Notes under the pieces: generated by a model
Databases searched by the model: none
Told to the model about the DNA's origin: nothing
Seen by the model: only the letters and a program-made list of their open reading frames with translations
Made by a program: the position numbers and the translations under genes
In this document: positions 8,721 through 21,100 of the stretch, one piece after another
How positions within the stretch are numbered: position 1 is the first letter of the stretch
Layout: each line of letters starts with the position of its first letter
Source: Deltaproteobacteria bacterium
GTDB taxonomy: Bacteria > Myxococcota_A > UBA796 > GCA-2862545
Length of the DNA: 49,213 bases
NCBI GenBank assembly: GCA_016938035.1
Contig: JAFGVK010000044.1
Span: 1 to 49,213 of the forward strand
Direction of reading: 5' to 3'

Positions 8721-9981
8721 TGGCCTGTCGGCGGTGCTGCTCCTCTCCCTCGCCGCGCGGGGGGGGCTGGCCTGGGCCCTGTGGGACGCGCCGCCGCTCT
8801 TCGATGAGCAGGGCTACGCCGCGATGGGAGCCGGCTGGGTGAGGGCGCTCTCGGGCTTGGCGGGCGGGGGTATGGACAGGGAGGGGCTGCTCGCGGCGTG
8901 GGGCTACGGCCGCTGGCCGCCGCTCCAGGGGCTGCTGGTGGGGCTGGGGACGCTGCTGGGGGCGCCCCGGCTCGGGGCGGTCGCGGTGGGGGTCGCTACC
9001 ACCTGGGCGGTGTCCCGCTACGGGCGGGAGGTGGCCTCGGAGCGGGTAGGGCTGGTGGCGGGGCTGGTCCACGCCCTGGGGCCCAGCTTCGCCTTCTTCG
9101 GGGTGAGCCTGTGGTCGGAGGGGCTGTTCGCCCTGTGGGGCGTGCTGCTGCTGCTGGCGGCCCGCAGGGCGGAGGGGTCCGTCCGCTGGGGCGCTGCGAC
9201 CGGCCTGTTTGCGGGGCTGGCGGCGCTGACCCGCACCGCGGGGGCGCCCTTCCTGCTGCTGCTGCCCCTGTGGCTGGGGCGGACCCGGCGCGGGTCTGGG
9301 GTGGCGGCGCTGGCGGTGGGGCTGGCCCTGTGGGCGCCCTGGGTGGGGCTGAACGCCTGGCGCACAGGGGCGCCCCTAGGGCCCACCGGGGGCATCAACC
9401 TGGCGATGGGGAACAACCCGTGGGTCGAGACCCGGCTGGGCTCCTCGGTGGGGGACCGGGCCTCGCTGGACCGCATCGAGGAGGCGCTGCGGGAGCGCCC
9501 CCTGGGGCAGGGCGCTGGCGAGGCCGCGACGCGGCTGGCGGCGGAGAGCGTCGCCGAGCGCCCAGGGGCCGCGGTGCTGAGAGCCCTGGCTCGGGCCAGG
9601 GTCATGTGGGGGCCGGACACCTTCCTGCTGCGCCACCTGCGGATCCCGGTGGAGCCCCTGCTGCCCGAGTGGCTGTTCTGGGCGGCGCTGCCGGTGGTGT
9701 GGGGGACGTGGGCCGCGCTCCTCGGGGGGGCGGTGTTGGGGCTCCGCCACGCGAGGGCGCACGCGCTGCCCCTGCTGCTGGTGGCGAGCAGCGCCCTGGG
9801 GCCCCTGCTGACGGTGGCCCACACCCGCTTTCACCTGCCCTGGTTCACCTGGCTGCTGCCGATGATCGCGCTGGGGTGGGGGAGCCGGCCTGGACCGCGC
9901 GACGTGATCCTGGCGGTGGGGGTGCTGCTGGCAGGATGGAGCGGGGTGGGGGTGCTGTGGGGGTGGCACCTTGGGGGGTAG
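8707..9981 (+). CDS. Multi-pass membrane protein, GT-C/GT39-like glycosyltransferase candidate
   Basis: A 424-residue, strongly hydrophobic protein with about nine to eleven predicted membrane helices. Near the N-terminus, just after the first helix, it has FDEQGYAAMG. An acidic pair in this first outer loop is typical of GT-C polyprenol-phosphate-sugar-dependent transferases (GT39/ArnT group). A motif RWPPLQGLLVG follows, as in that group. I chose ATG 8707, which overlaps the sulfatase-like gene (stop 8720). The pairing suggests both act on the same envelope glycan or lipid. Family membership is an inference from topology and the acidic loop. Confidence 0.65.
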   Translation: MRWSSGLSAVLLLSLAARGGLAWALWDAPPLFDEQGYAAMGAGWVRALSGLAGGGMDREGLLAAWGYGRWPPLQGLLVGLGTLLGAPRLGAVAVGVATTWAVSRYGREVASERVGLVAGLVHALGPSFAFFGVSLWSEGLFALWGVLLLLAARRAEGSVRWGAATGLFAGLAALTRTAGAPFLLLLPLWLGRTRRGSGVAALAVGLALWAPWVGLNAWRTGAPLGPTGGINLAMGNNPWVETRLGSSVGDRASLDRIEEALRERPLGQGAGEAATRLAAESVAERPGAAVLRALARARVMWGPDTFLLRHLRIPVEPLLPEWLFWAALPVVWGTWAALLGGAVLGLRHARAHALPLLLVASSALGPLLTVAHTRFHLPWFTWLLPMIALGWGSRPGPRDVILAVGVLLAGWSGVGVLWGWHLGG

Positions 9982-10129
9982 GGGCACCTGTGGAGCTGCT
10001 GGCTGGCGCCGCGCAGCCTCGCGCTGTGGACGGGATGCCCTCGCCTGTGCCCTGGGACGTCCCTTGGAGGTGTCCCCGCGGCGCTCGGGGGCGGCGCGCC
10101 TCGCCCTCGCCTGAGCGCGCCGCCCACCG

Positions 10130-10525
10130 CGGCGAGGGGCAGGTCCAGCAGGTGTCGGTGACGGTCGTGTAGCGGTCATACCAGTGGCCGGAGTCGTCGC
10201 ACCGCGCACAGGGGTAGTGGCGCCGCAGAGGGCCTCTGGCTCCGCCGCGGCGAGGCGCGCCGCCGCGGTAGTCGCCTTTGGAGAACTTGTTGGTGTCCTT
10301 TGAGGCGCCCATCCAGAGCATGGTCGCGTCGCCGCGCTTCTCGAAGAAGCGGTGGTACGCCTCGATGTACTCGGGGTCGTCGCGGCACCACCAGGGGGTG
10401 AAGGTGGGGTGCACGGCGCTGACGGCACAGTTGAAGGAGAAGTCCGCGCTCCCCCTGGGCTGGTCCTCCTCCAGGGGGGAGCGGGAGGAGCCGAACCAGG
10501 GGACGCCGCCGCTGTACCCACGGCG
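10130..10525 (-). pseudogene. Possible decayed gene with CxxC...CxxC zinc-ribbon end
   Basis: The gap after the membrane gene holds a minus-strand frame that reads like natural protein: GGVPWFGSSRSPLEEDQ, then HPTFTPWWCRDDPEYIEAY, then CARCDDSGHWYDRY and TDTCWTCP. The last two give a CxxC...CxxC zinc-ribbon pattern. The frame is blocked by a stop at 10526-10528. The nearest ATG (MTPWVQ, 10529) is in another frame, as if a one-base shift had split the gene. Downstream the frame runs on as Pro/Ala-rich shadow sequence. An alternative is an intact short gene from GTG 10414. Confidence 0.35.
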
Positions 10526-10596
10526 TCATGGGCCCGACGAGGCGGGGCCTCCCTCCTCCGCCGCGCCGCCGGCGAACCGCGAGTTCCCCACGCAGC

Positions 10597-10628
10597 GAGG
10601 CCCGCCCCGGTCACCCCGGGCGGGCCTC
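10597..10628 (-). terminator. Hairpin downstream of isocitrate dehydrogenase
   Basis: A perfect 10-bp inverted repeat, GAGGCCCGCC (10597-10606) and GGCGGGCCTC (10619-10628), with a 12-base loop, lies 20 bases past the stop of the minus-strand icd gene. There is no T-run, as is common in high-GC genomes. Confidence 0.6.
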
Positions 10629-10648
10629 TAGAACCTGGGTGACGCCGA

Positions 10649-13033
<2,385 letters not shown>

Positions 13034-13459
13034 CTAGTCTCTGTTCATCGAGGCGGGCAGTGCCTCGCTCCAGCCGCCGAAGCGGGTCGCGCCCCTGGCG
13101 CCGCGCAGCAGGTGGAGGGCCCGCTTGAGGGGGGCGTAGATCGCGAAGAAGCGCTCCACCCTGCGCCGGTCGGCGGTGGTGGGGGCGGCGAGGCCGCACA
13201 CCAGCTTGTCGTCCACCAGCCCGTCGTCGGTGAACCGCACCACCGCCCACACCGGGTACGCGCCCCTGTGGCCCCTGGGGAGGGGCGGTCCGAGCAGCAG
13301 GGCGTCGAGGGGCTCCCCGTCCTCCGCCAGGGTGCCGGGGACGCTGCCGTAGTTGAAGGGTGCTGGCAGGGGCGACACCAGGTCGATGCGCCCGGCGCCG
13401 TCGCGCTTGAGGAGGGCGCCGCGGGGCACCTCTACGGTGATAAAGACGGTGGGACGCAT
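13034..13459 (-). CDS. Divergent inorganic-pyrophosphatase family protein
   Basis: A 141-residue protein with the family I pyrophosphatase core: VEVPRGALLK, PFNYGSVPGTLAEDGEPLDAL, AVVRFTDDGLVDDKLV and a C-terminal FFAIYAPLK helix. Compared with E. coli PPase, the first metal-binding Asp of DGDPxD is kept, but the second is Glu (DGEPLD). The Lys-Tyr-Glu motif is LKRD, and the active-site Arg after it is not evident. It is about 35 residues shorter than the E. coli enzyme. Activity is therefore plausible but not assured. It follows exonuclease I by 9 bases and has no good ribosome site of its own, so it is probably translated by coupling. Confidence 0.7.
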   Translation of the reverse strand: MRPTVFITVEVPRGALLKRDGAGRIDLVSPLPAPFNYGSVPGTLAEDGEPLDALLLGPPLPRGHRGAYPVWAVVRFTDDGLVDDKLVCGLAAPTTADRRRVERFFAIYAPLKRALHLLRGARGATRFGGWSEALPASMNRD

Positions 13460-13468
13460 CGGGGGGGA

Positions 13469-14917
13469 CTAACCCGCCGCGCCGCCTGCCGGAGGCTCCT
13501 CTGCCCAGGCCTCCAGGGCGCGCAGCACCTCCTCGTCGCTGTCTCCGACGCCCTCTGCGCGGATCGCGGCGATTTCGGCCTGGAAAGCTGTGCGGGTGAG
13601 CGCGCCACGCAAGCCCCCCTCCTCGCGGCGCGCGCGGCAGAAGCGCTCCCACCCCGCGGCCTCCTCGGGTGCCAGGCGCTCGGGCCAGCTCCTGGCCCGG
13701 TAGCGCCGGAAGAGCCGCTGCAGGCGCGGGTCACTGAGCGCAGGGGTCCAGTCCCACAGGCCGTCCGGGCTGCGCTCGCGCACCTCGCGGCACAGCTCTG
13801 CGTCCTGATCGGTGATGAACCCGTCATAGAGCGCCTCGTCGGGGTCGGGGTCCGCCTCCTCCTCCCGGGGGAGGGCGTAGAGCGCGGCCAGCCTGTCGGG
13901 CAGGTCGAGGGAGGAGAGCACCGCGGCCCGGTGGGCCTGTGCCTGGTCGAGGTCGATCCCCCACCGCTCCGCGAGGGCAGGGGTGAGGGTCTCTGTCGGG
14001 GCCAGCGCCGGGCTCTTGTTGAGGTGGATGGTCTTGATCCCCACCCGCGCCACCCCCTCGGGCAGCGCGCTCCGCCGGGCGTAGAGGTTGGCGGCTAGCG
14101 CCTCCGGGCCCAGCGCCAGCAGGGGCCCGGGATCGACCCGGAGGTCGATGGCGACCACCTCGTTGTTCATACCAGGGCGGAGCATCAGCGGGAGCACCGG
14201 CGCTAGGTGCCCCTGCTCGGACGGGAACATCCCCGAGACGTGGAGCACCACCTGGCCGAACCTGGGCCTTAGCCAGCGCTTCACCTCGTCCTTGCGCCGC
14301 ATCTTGTAGTGCCAGGCGTACAGCTTGGGCTGCGCCTCGCGGATGCGCCGCGCCAGCCCGAGGGTCGCGCGCACGTCGGCGAGGGCGTCGTGTGCCCCCA
14401 GGTGCGGGATGTCGTTGGCCTCGGTGAGGTCGGTGAGGCGGAACGAGGTCACCCCCGGCGCGCGCTCGGGCCACACCAGGCCCTCGGGGCGAAGGGCGCG
14501 GGTCATTCGCGCCAGATCGATCAGATCCCACCGGCTGTTGCCCAGCCGCCACTCCCGGTCGTAGGGGGGGAGGAAATTGCGGTACAGGCCGAAGCGCGTC
14601 ACCTCGTCGTCGAAGCGGATCGAGTTGTACCCCACCCCGCAGGTGCCGGCGCGGCCCAGCTCCGCGTGGACCCTCCCGAAGAACTCGGCCTCGGGCAGCC
14701 CCTCCGCCTCGGCGCGCTGCGGGGTGAGCCCGGTCACCATCGCCGCCCTGGGGTGAGGGAGGAAATCGCGGCTGGGCCGGCAGAAGAGCATCAGCGGCGC
14801 CCCCACCTCGCGCAGGTCCTCGTCGGTGCGGAGGGCCGCGAATTGCGCGGCCCTGTCGCGGCGGGGGTCGGCCCCCCAGGTCTCGTAGTCGTGCCAGAGC
14901 AGGGTGTTGCGGCTCAT
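13469..14917 (-). CDS. sbcB: Exodeoxyribonuclease I
   Basis: A 482-residue protein matching E. coli ExoI, a 3'-5' single-strand DNA exonuclease used in recombination and mismatch repair. The DnaQ-type DEDDh catalytic set is visible: DYET (Asp10, Glu12) at the N-terminus, YNSIRFDDEVTRF for the second motif, and AHDALADVRATL for the third, with the catalytic His and Asp. The following SH3-like and helical parts (LHVSGMFPSEQGHLAPVLPL, RVGIKTIHLNKSPAL) also match the family. GGAGG lies a few bases upstream of ATG 14917. The pyrophosphatase-like gene follows in the same direction. Confidence 0.93.
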   Translation of the reverse strand: MSRNTLLWHDYETWGADPRRDRAAQFAALRTDEDLREVGAPLMLFCRPSRDFLPHPRAAMVTGLTPQRAEAEGLPEAEFFGRVHAELGRAGTCGVGYNSIRFDDEVTRFGLYRNFLPPYDREWRLGNSRWDLIDLARMTRALRPEGLVWPERAPGVTSFRLTDLTEANDIPHLGAHDALADVRATLGLARRIREAQPKLYAWHYKMRRKDEVKRWLRPRFGQVVLHVSGMFPSEQGHLAPVLPLMLRPGMNNEVVAIDLRVDPGPLLALGPEALAANLYARRSALPEGVARVGIKTIHLNKSPALAPTETLTPALAERWGIDLDQAQAHRAAVLSSLDLPDRLAALYALPREEEADPDPDEALYDGFITDQDAELCREVRERSPDGLWDWTPALSDPRLQRLFRRYRARSWPERLAPEEAAGWERFCRARREEGGLRGALTRTAFQAEIAAIRAEGVGDSDEEVLRALEAWAEEPPAGGAAG

Positions 14918-15100
14918 GCGTCCTCCGGGTTCGCCGTGGGAGACAGTATCGCACCGGGGGGCCGGCGACGGGCCCGTCGTGTGGGCCCCTGTCAGACCAC
15001 TGTGTGCCAGCGATTGAAATGGTCAGCCGCGGTAAGGCTCCGCACTGTCCCGCCGAGGGATGGCTACCATCGGGCGATGCAAGTACGCTTTGAGGTGCCC

Positions 15101-18100
15101 ATGCTCCCCGTGTCATCCCTCCTCCTCGCGCTCAGCCTCCAGGGCTGCGGCTACCAGCTCCACGCTGACACGCCCGACGCCGGGGCCATCACCCCTGCGT
15201 TGGTGTGCAACGCGCAGCTCACCACCACCGTCACCGTGGCGGGGCTCAACCTCCGGCCGCTCCCCAGCGACGTGCTCACCGACGCGCCCTCGCTGGAGCT
15301 TCCGAGCCTGGTCATCCACCGCCGGACGGGTCTCGACGGGACGGACGCTGAGGGCGTCGACACCGACCTCATCGCGGCCAACGTGGTCCGGTGGCTGGAC
15401 GAGCAGACGATGGAGATCGACATCAACCCCGACCTGGCGCTGGAGCCGGGGGTCTACGACCTCACCGTCACCAACCCCGACGGGCAGGAGGTGACGGTGC
15501 AGGGGGCGGTGGCGGTGGCCCCTGAGCCGGTGGTGAGCGCGATGGAGGCCGCGCTGCTCTGCCTGGAGCAGGCGCCGCGGCAGGTCACCCTCTCGGGGGT
15601 TGACCTCTTGGTGTTCGGGGACGCGCTCCCCGCCGTCGACATGGGCGGCGTCGCGCTGGTCCCTGATGGGGCCTCCGACTGCTATGACCTCGCCGGGCCG
15701 GTCGCGGGGCAGGTCTGCGAGACCCTCACCGTCACCATCCCTCAGGATGCCCTGGATCCCGGGGTGTACGAGGTCTCGATCACCAACCCCGAGACCGCCG
15801 CCTGCCAGACCCTCGACCCCGTGCCCTTCGAGGTGGTGCCGCGCCCGACCCTCTCGGCGGTGGCGCCGAACCTGCTCTGTGTCGCCCAGGGGGATCAGGC
15901 CCTGACCCTCTCGGGGCTGGACTTCCTGGTGATCGGCGAGGCGCTGCCCACCGTCGACTTGGGCGGGGTGGTGCTCAGCCCCGACGCGGCGGAGGACTGC
16001 GAGGCCCTCGCGGGGCCGGTGGAGGCCGCGCGGTGCGCTACCCTCCAGCTCACCCTCCCCCAGGGCGCGCTGGAGCCGGGGATCCATGCGGCCAAGGTGC
16101 TCAACCCCGAGACCGCCCCCTGCGAGTCCACCGACGAGGTGCTGTTCGAGGTGGTGCCGCCGCCGGTGCTGGACAGCCTGGCCCCCCAGCCCAACTGCCT
16201 GGAGCAGGAGGACCGGGCCTTCGTCGCCACCGGCAGCAACTTCCTGGTGCTGGCGGACGGCAGCCTGCCGGAGGTGATGGTGGGCGCTACCGCGGTCGTC
16301 CCCACCGCCGCCAGCGACTGCGTCGACCTGCTGGGGCCCGCCGGCGGGCAGCTGTGCGCTGCGGTGGACTTCACCCTCTCGGCGGACAGCGAGGGGCCCG
16401 GCCTGCTGCAGGGGCACCTGACCTGCCCGTCGCCAGCGGACTGCGTCTCCAACGAGCAGCCGCTGGAGCTGGTGCCAGAGCCCACCCTCAGCGCGGTGAC
16501 CGAGGACCTGATCTGCGTTTCGCAGGGCAGCAACGAGCTGGTGCTCTCCGGCGCCGACTTCCTGGTGAAGGCCGACGGGGACCTGCCCTGGGTGGCGGTG
16601 GGTGAGGACTACCTCGCTCAGGCCGAGCGCGCCGAGAATTGCGTGGACCTGCTGGGGCCCGGCGGCGGCGCCCTGTGCGACACCCTGCGGCTGACCCTCC
16701 CGGAGGACGCCCTCGCGGTGGGGGTGCACCAGGTAGAGGTCACCAACCCCGCCTCCGCCGAGTGCCTGACCCTGGAGACCGCGCCGCTGGAGGTGGTGCC
16801 GCGCCCCTCCATCGCCGACGTGCGCCCGATCCTCACCTGCCTGGATCAGGGGAGCGCCGAGCTGCTCATCGAGGGGGCGGACTTTCTGGTGCTGGCCGAC
16901 GGGACGCTGCCCGAGGTGCTGGTAGGCGCCCACGGCTTCACCCCTGCCGGCGCCGAGGGCTGCGTCGCCCTGGCCGGGCCGTCGGGCGGGGCGCTGTGCA
17001 CCACCCTGATCACCACCCTCCCGCAGGACCTGATCGAGGACGGTCTGCACGAGGTGAGCGTGGTCAACCCCGCGCCGGCCGGGTGCGTCACCGAGGAGTC
17101 CTTCGCCCTTGAGACCCGCCCCGCGCCCACCCTGGCGGCGATCGACACCGCCCTCACCTGCGGGGCGCAGCGCGCCGAGACCTTCACCCTGAGCGGCGCC
17201 GGCTTCCTGGTGGTGGACGGGGTCTACCCCACCGTCAGCCTGGGCGGCTATCAGGCCGCCGCCACAGGGGCGGACGGGTGTGTGGACCTGCTCGGCGCGG
17301 TGCCCGGGTACCGGTGCACCTCCGTCCGCCTGGAGGTGCCGGCGGGCGCCCTTGACGCGGGCCTGCTCGCGGTGGCGGTCCAGAACCCCCCCACCGCCGA
17401 CTGCGTCACGATGGAGCCGGTGGCGCTGGAGAACCTGGTCGCGCCCACGGTGACGGCGATCCTCCCCGAGTCGATCTGCGACGAGGCGGGCACCCTCCCG
17501 GTGACGGTGGAGGGCGCGGGCTTCCTCTCCACCGGTGGGCTGCTCCCCACCGTCCGCATCGGCGACGTCGACCTCTCAGCGGAGGGCGTCGCGGGCTGCG
17601 AGGCCCTCACCGGCTCGGTGGCGGGGCAGCTCTGCTCCAGCCTCACCCTCACCCTCCCCGAGGGGACCTTCACCGCCCTGGGCACCGAGCGGGTGCTGGT
17701 CACCAACCCCGCCCCCGCCGAGTGCGTCAGCGGCGACCCCGTGGACCTGATCATCGCCCCACCCCCGACCATCACCGCGACCAGCCCGGCCCTGTCGTGC
17801 AGCGGTGGGACCTTGCGGGTGGAGGGGACGGACCTCTCCTCTCGCTCCCGCGTCTTTGTGGGCGACGCCGAGGTGACCGTCGAGACCGCCGCCGCCGGGC
17901 TGCTCACCGGGGACATCCCCGCTGGGCTGCCGCTGGGGGTGGCGCAGGCGATCCGGGTAGAGAACCCCGGCGAGTGCTCGGACGAGGTGCCCTCCGCCCT
18001 GACCCTGATGCCCGCTCCGACCCTGGTGTCGGTGGACCAGGCCCTGGTGTGCGGCGAGCAGCTCGACAACACCTTCATGCTGAGCGGCACGGACTTCCTC

Positions 18101-21100
18101 GTCAGCGGGGGCGAGTACCCGGTGGTGGACCTGGGCGGGGTGCGCGCGGTGGCGGACGGGGTCAGCGGCTGCGCGCCGATCCCCGACGGGCAGGCGTGTA
18201 CCGGGCTGACGGTCACCTTCTCGGCCGACGCCCTCGCGCTGCTGAGCGGGGTGCAGCCCCTGTTCGTGCAGAACCCCGCCCCCGCGGACTGCGAGACCAA
18301 CGCGGTGGAGGTGGAGGTGGTGGGCGCCCCGTCGGTGGCCTCGGTGGAGCCGGTGGAGCAGTGCTGGGAGGTGGGTGCCTTCCAGGTGCGCGTCACCGGC
18401 GCGGGCTTCCTCTCGCAGGGCGGCCACCTGCCCGCGGTGCAGCTCGGAGACGAGGTCTTCAACGCCACCTCGGTCAGCACCTGCGCCTCCCTCGCCGGAC
18501 CCGCCGGGGGGCAGCTCTGCGAGGAGCTGCTGGTCGACGTGCCGGCGGACACCTGGGATCACGCCCAGACCCTCCCGGTGGGGGTCACCAACCCCTCCCC
18601 CGCGGCCTGCGAGAGCGATGAGGACGTGGGCCTGGACCTCTACGACCCGCCGCGGGTCACCGCGGTGGAGCCCTACAAGGTGTGCGGTGGCGACACGGTC
18701 GTGAGCGTGACAGGGACCGGCTTCCGCGCCACCCCAGCCGTCGAATTCCTCGGGCTGGAAGCCCAGCGCGTCACCCTGCTGTCGGACACCGAGCTGGAGG
18801 TGCTGATCCCAGCGGAGCTGGACCCGGGCGAGTACCCGATCCGGGTGATCAACCCCGACACCTGCGAGGACACCCTCCCCGCGCCGGGCCTGATCGTGGT
18901 CGAGCCGCCGATCGTGTTCTTCGTCGATCCTCCCGCGATGTACAGCGCGGTGCCCATCCAGGCGACCGTCTACGTTGCCGGTATCAACGATGAGCTCGTG
19001 GAGGTCTGGCTGGAGGAGTCCGCCAGCGGCGCGATCACCGAGATCTCGCCCGCTGACTTCTCGTGGGATCCCGCCGATCCACTGCGGGTCCAAGCGCTGA
19101 TCCCCGCGGACCTGCCCAGGGGCTCCTACAACGTCTTCATCAAGGACGAGGTGGGCTGCGAGGTGTCGTTCTCGGACGCGCTGTTCGAGGAGGACACCCC
19201 CACGGTGGCGGTCGACACAATCTCCCCGCCCTTTGGCTGGGAGCAGGGCTTCACCCCGGTGGTGGTGGCGGGCGACGGCTTCGTCGACCTGCCGCGCGTC
19301 TACCTGAGCCCCTCGGTGCCCGCGCCCGGCACCAGCGCCACCGAGCTGACCGGGGTGGTGTGGGCGGACGCCCAGACCATCGACGGGATCGTCCCCACCG
19401 GCCTCGCGGCGGACACCTACGACCTGATCGTGGTCAACCCCGACCACTCGGTCGGCTTCCTCGCCGGCGCCTACCAGAGCATGGTCGACCACCCGCCGAT
19501 GGTCACCTCCGCCGCCCCCGCCTCGGTCGCGACACAGCCGGCGCAGGCGGTCACCCTGCGGGGGGACTACTTCGACAGCCCCACCGCGCAGGTGGAGTGC
19601 ATGGACCCATCGACCGAGGTGACGCCCACCCTCTACAGCGCGCCGGTCACCGGGTGGGGCGCCGACTGGATCGACATCACCGTGCCCGGCGACGCGATCG
19701 GCAAGTCGGTGTGTACCGTGATCGTCACCAACGCCGACGCGACCACCGATCGCTTCGCGGCGATCTCGGTGGTGTCGCCCTCGGACAACCTGTACGAGTG
19801 GCGCCCCACCCAGGCGATGCAGGAGCCTCGGCGGGCCCCCGCCGCGGTGGCGGGCAGGGTGACCCGCACCCTGCGCTACCTCTACGCGATGGGCGGTGAC
19901 ACCGGCACCGACGCGGGCGCCCTCGACAGCTTCGAGAAGGCCCAGGTGGACGTGTACGGCGGCCTGAGCCCCTGGAGCTACACCGCCAAGGGCGAGGCGC
20001 GCTACCTTCCGACCCCGCTCACCAAGGCTGGGGTCGCTCAGGTGGGGCGCTTCCTCTATCTGGTGGGGGGAAACGACGGGATCAGCGCGGTGGATTCGGT
20101 GTACCGGGCGCAGATCCTCGACCCGCTGGAGGCCCCGCGGGTGGTGAACCTGGACATCGCGCAGGGCACCGGCTCCGAGCTGGACGGGGGCACCTGGTCG
20201 TACCGGGTCGCGGCCCTGTTCGACCCGTCCTACCTGGCTAACCCCTCCGGAGAGACCCTCGCCAGCGACCCGTTCACCGTGCGGCTCCCCAGCCTGCCCC
20301 AGCGGCTCAACCTGACGCTCAGCTGGACTGAGGTGCCGGGCGCGACCGGCTACAGGATCTACCGCACCCCCGCCGCCGACCTGGGCTCTAGGGCGGAGGT
20401 CTTCCTCGCCGACGTGTTCGGTGGCACCACCACCTCGTTCACCGACGACGCCTCGGCGATCCCTGACGCCGCGGTGGTGCCGCACCAGCCCGGCAACCTG
20501 GGCGAGTGGGCCGAGCTGCCCCCCCTGTCCCACCCGCGCCAGTCGCCGCAGGTGGCGACGGCGCAGGACCCCGACGACCCCAACACCTGGTACCTGTATG
20601 TGGCGGGGGGCGCGAGCGGCGCGACGCTCTACAAGGACATCGAGTACCTGCCGGTGACAGACAGCTCGGAGCACGATCAGGCGGTGGGGAGCTGGATCCC
20701 GTCGGCGCGCCTGATGAGCGACCTCCGCGAGGCGGGCAGCGCCTGGGTGGTGGACGACAGGCTCCACACGGTGCAGGCGCCGGGGGACTCCTGGGTCTAC
20801 TTTGGCGTCGGGTGGAAGACCGCGGGCGAGGGCAGCGTCAGCACCTCCGCTGACGTGGGGCTGGTGCAGCCCGGCGGCGAGCTGGGGAGCTGGGCCTCGA
20901 TCTCCAAGGCGATCAACCCCGGCCGCGCGGGCGCCGGGGTGCTGTCGGCCTCCAACTACCTGTACGCCTTCGGCGGGCAGAGCGGCGCGCCGAGCAGCGG
21001 CGGCATCTCGATGGCGATCGACCCCGACGCGGTGCCCCTGCTGGAGAACGGCAACAACCTGGGCAAGCAGATGAGCCTCAACCGGATCTACCAGGGCTCG

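Noticed and set aside
17576-20767. 1063-residue minus-strand frame opposite the giant lipoprotein
   Set aside because: It is a GC-rich shadow; its composition is Arg/His/Gly/Val-rich without motifs, while the plus strand has signal peptide, repeats and natural composition.
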